A program made the position numbers and the translations under genes. Below the pieces are notes generated by a model, which was not told where the DNA came from, made no database searches, and was given only the letters and a program-made list of their open reading frames with translations. Shown here piece after piece: positions 54,608-55,671 of a DNA stretch of 55,671 nucleotides; the first letter of the stretch is position 1, and the number at the start of each line of letters is the position of its first letter. Source of the stretch: Opitutia bacterium. GTDB lineage: Bacteria; Verrucomicrobiota; Verrucomicrobiia; Opitutales; Opitutaceae. The stretch covers positions 1 to 55,671 of the forward strand of contig JACPIT010000014.1 in NCBI GenBank assembly GCA_016187945.1, in the 5' to 3' direction.

Positions 54608-55671
54608 ATGAGTTCGTTAATGGAACAACTGCTCGAGCAATCCTCCTTCGACAAGTTGAAGGAAGGCACGATGGTCCCGGGCACGATCACGGAAATCCGC
54701 GCCAACGAAGTTATCGTCGATATCGGCGGCAAAGCCGAAGGCGCCATCCCGGCCAATGAATTCTTCGACCTCGGCGAGCTGCAAGTCGGCTCCTCGATCG
54801 AAGTCCTCCTCGAAAAACTCGAGGACAAGGAAGGCAATCCCGTCCTCTCCTACGAAAAGGCTCAGCAGAAGAAGAATTGGGAAAACATCCTCACGCGCTG
54901 CAACGAAGGCTCCATCGTCTCGGGCCGCGTGAAGGGCAAGGTCAAGGGTGGCCTCCTCGTCTCCATCGGCGTGGACTCCTTCCTCCCGGCCTCGCACATC
55001 GACATCCAGCCGCCGAAGAACCTCGATCAGTATCTCGGCCAGACCTACGACTTCAAGGTTCTCAAAATTAACCACGAGCGGAAGAACATCGTTCTCTCCC
55101 GCCGCGAGCTCATCGAAGAGCAGCGCCACCAGAAGCGCCGCGACCTCCTCGAGAAGCTCCAGCCCGGCCAGATCCGCAAGGGCGTCGTCAAGAACATCAC
55201 CGACTTCGGCGCGTTCATCGACCTCGACGGCATGGACGGCCTGCTGCACATCACCGACATGTCCTGGGGCCGCATCGGTCACCCGTCCGAAATGCTCAAG
55301 CAGGGCGAGGAGATCGAGGTCATGGTCATCGACATCAACCGCGAGAAAGAGCGCGTTTCCCTCGGCCTCAAGCAGACCAAGAACAATCCGTGGGACAACA
55401 TCGACCACAAGTTCCCGGTCGGCGCCAAGGTCCGCGGCAAGGTCGTCAACCTCGTCCCCTACGGCGCGTTCATCGAACTCGAGCCGGGCGTGGAAGGTCT
55501 CGTCCACATCACCGAGATGTCCTGGACCAAGCGCATCACCAAGCCCTCCGAACTGCTCAAGGTCGGTCAGGAGCTCGATGCGGTCGTCCTCGGCATCCAG
55601 AAGGAAGAGCAGAAGATCTCGCTCGGCCTCCGCCAGCTCGAGCCCAACCCGTGGGACATGGTCCGCCACAA
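54608..55671 (+). CDS. rpsA: Ribosomal protein S1, C-terminus cut by window edge
   Basis: RNA-binding protein that helps mRNA onto the 30S subunit. The visible 354 residues contain four S1-type OB folds: VPGTITEIRANEVIVDIGGK near 23-42, VSGRVKGKVKGGLLVSIGVD near 104, RKGVVKNITDFGAFIDLDG near 194-212 and VRGKVVNLVPYGAFIELEPG near 278. LLHITDMSWGRIGHPSEMLK and LVHITEMSWTKRITKPSELL are classic S1 repeat ends. Two ATG codons 12 bases apart (54608, 54620) could start it; no strong ribosome-binding site was seen. Codon use is more biased than in neighbouring genes, as expected for high expression. Confidence 0.96.
   Translation, partial: MSSLMEQLLEQSSFDKLKEGTMVPGTITEIRANEVIVDIGGKAEGAIPANEFFDLGELQVGSSIEVLLEKLEDKEGNPVLSYEKAQQKKNWENILTRCNEGSIVSGRVKGKVKGGLLVSIGVDSFLPASHIDIQPPKNLDQYLGQTYDFKVLKINHERKNIVLSRRELIEEQRHQKRRDLLEKLQPGQIRKGVVKNITDFGAFIDLDGMDGLLHITDMSWGRIGHPSEMLKQGEEIEVMVIDINREKERVSLGLKQTKNNPWDNIDHKFPVGAKVRGKVVNLVPYGAFIELEPGVEGLVHITEMSWTKRITKPSELLKVGQELDAVVLGIQKEEQKISLGLRQLEPNPWDMVRH

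Overview
The window is GC-rich (about 65-70%), densely coded DNA that looks chromosomal and comes most likely from a member of Opitutaceae (Verrucomicrobiota). The evidence is a pilus operon of the Akkermansia Amuc_1101-1100-1099-1098 type, several LacI regulators paired with carbohydrate genes, a DUF2934 gene and abundant REP-like palindromes. No phage, integrase, insertion sequence or CRISPR array was seen. One tRNA (Tyr) is present.

Layout. 1-9.7 kb: a xylose module (xylA cut by the window edge, a divergent LacI regulator, xylB), an alpha/beta hydrolase-phosphoribosyltransferase gene pair, a Tat-exported (alpha/alpha)6-barrel glycoside hydrolase and a second divergent LacI regulator. 9.7-21.1 kb: a polysaccharide locus with an SSS symporter, two GH28 pectinases, a TonB-dependent receptor and a GH13 alpha-amylase-like enzyme. 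21.2-27.8 kb: tRNA-Tyr, radC, a SurA-like chaperone overlapping mfd, and a divergent orphan parA. 28.3-38.4 kb: a CHASE/PAS/GAF histidine kinase, glycogen phosphorylase surrounded by three tiny paralogous membrane proteins, a DUF2934 protein, an unknown 152-residue protein and a hybrid histidine kinase. 38.5-42.2 kb: pyruvate dehydrogenase genes in the order pdhA-pdhB-pdhC. 42.5-49.4 kb: a Nudix hydrolase and the divergent four-gene pilus operon ending in a secretin. 49.5-55.7 kb: a 5'-3' exonuclease, an OmpR-type response regulator, the agmatine-to-putrescine pair, a small lipoprotein and the start of rpsA.

How the genes work together. The first 21 kb is a plant-polysaccharide catabolic region: outer-membrane uptake (TonB receptor), exported pectinases and amylase, a sodium symporter, pentose entry through XylA/XylB, and LacI control. 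The rest is mostly housekeeping (transcription-coupled repair, envelope protein folding, PDH, polyamines, ribosomal protein S1) plus sensory kinases.

The most unusual signal is a family of GTAG-headed inverted repeats (REP/REPIN-like), at 13 loci in this window. Two lie inside the mfd reading frame and one inside the pilus secretin reading frame, all without breaking the frame. One supplies the glgP stop codon and another overlaps the apparent aguA start. A second candidate novelty is a three-member family of about 50-residue single-span membrane proteins around glycogen phosphorylase. Coordinates and translations are read directly from sequence; family names rest on motif recognition without database searches.
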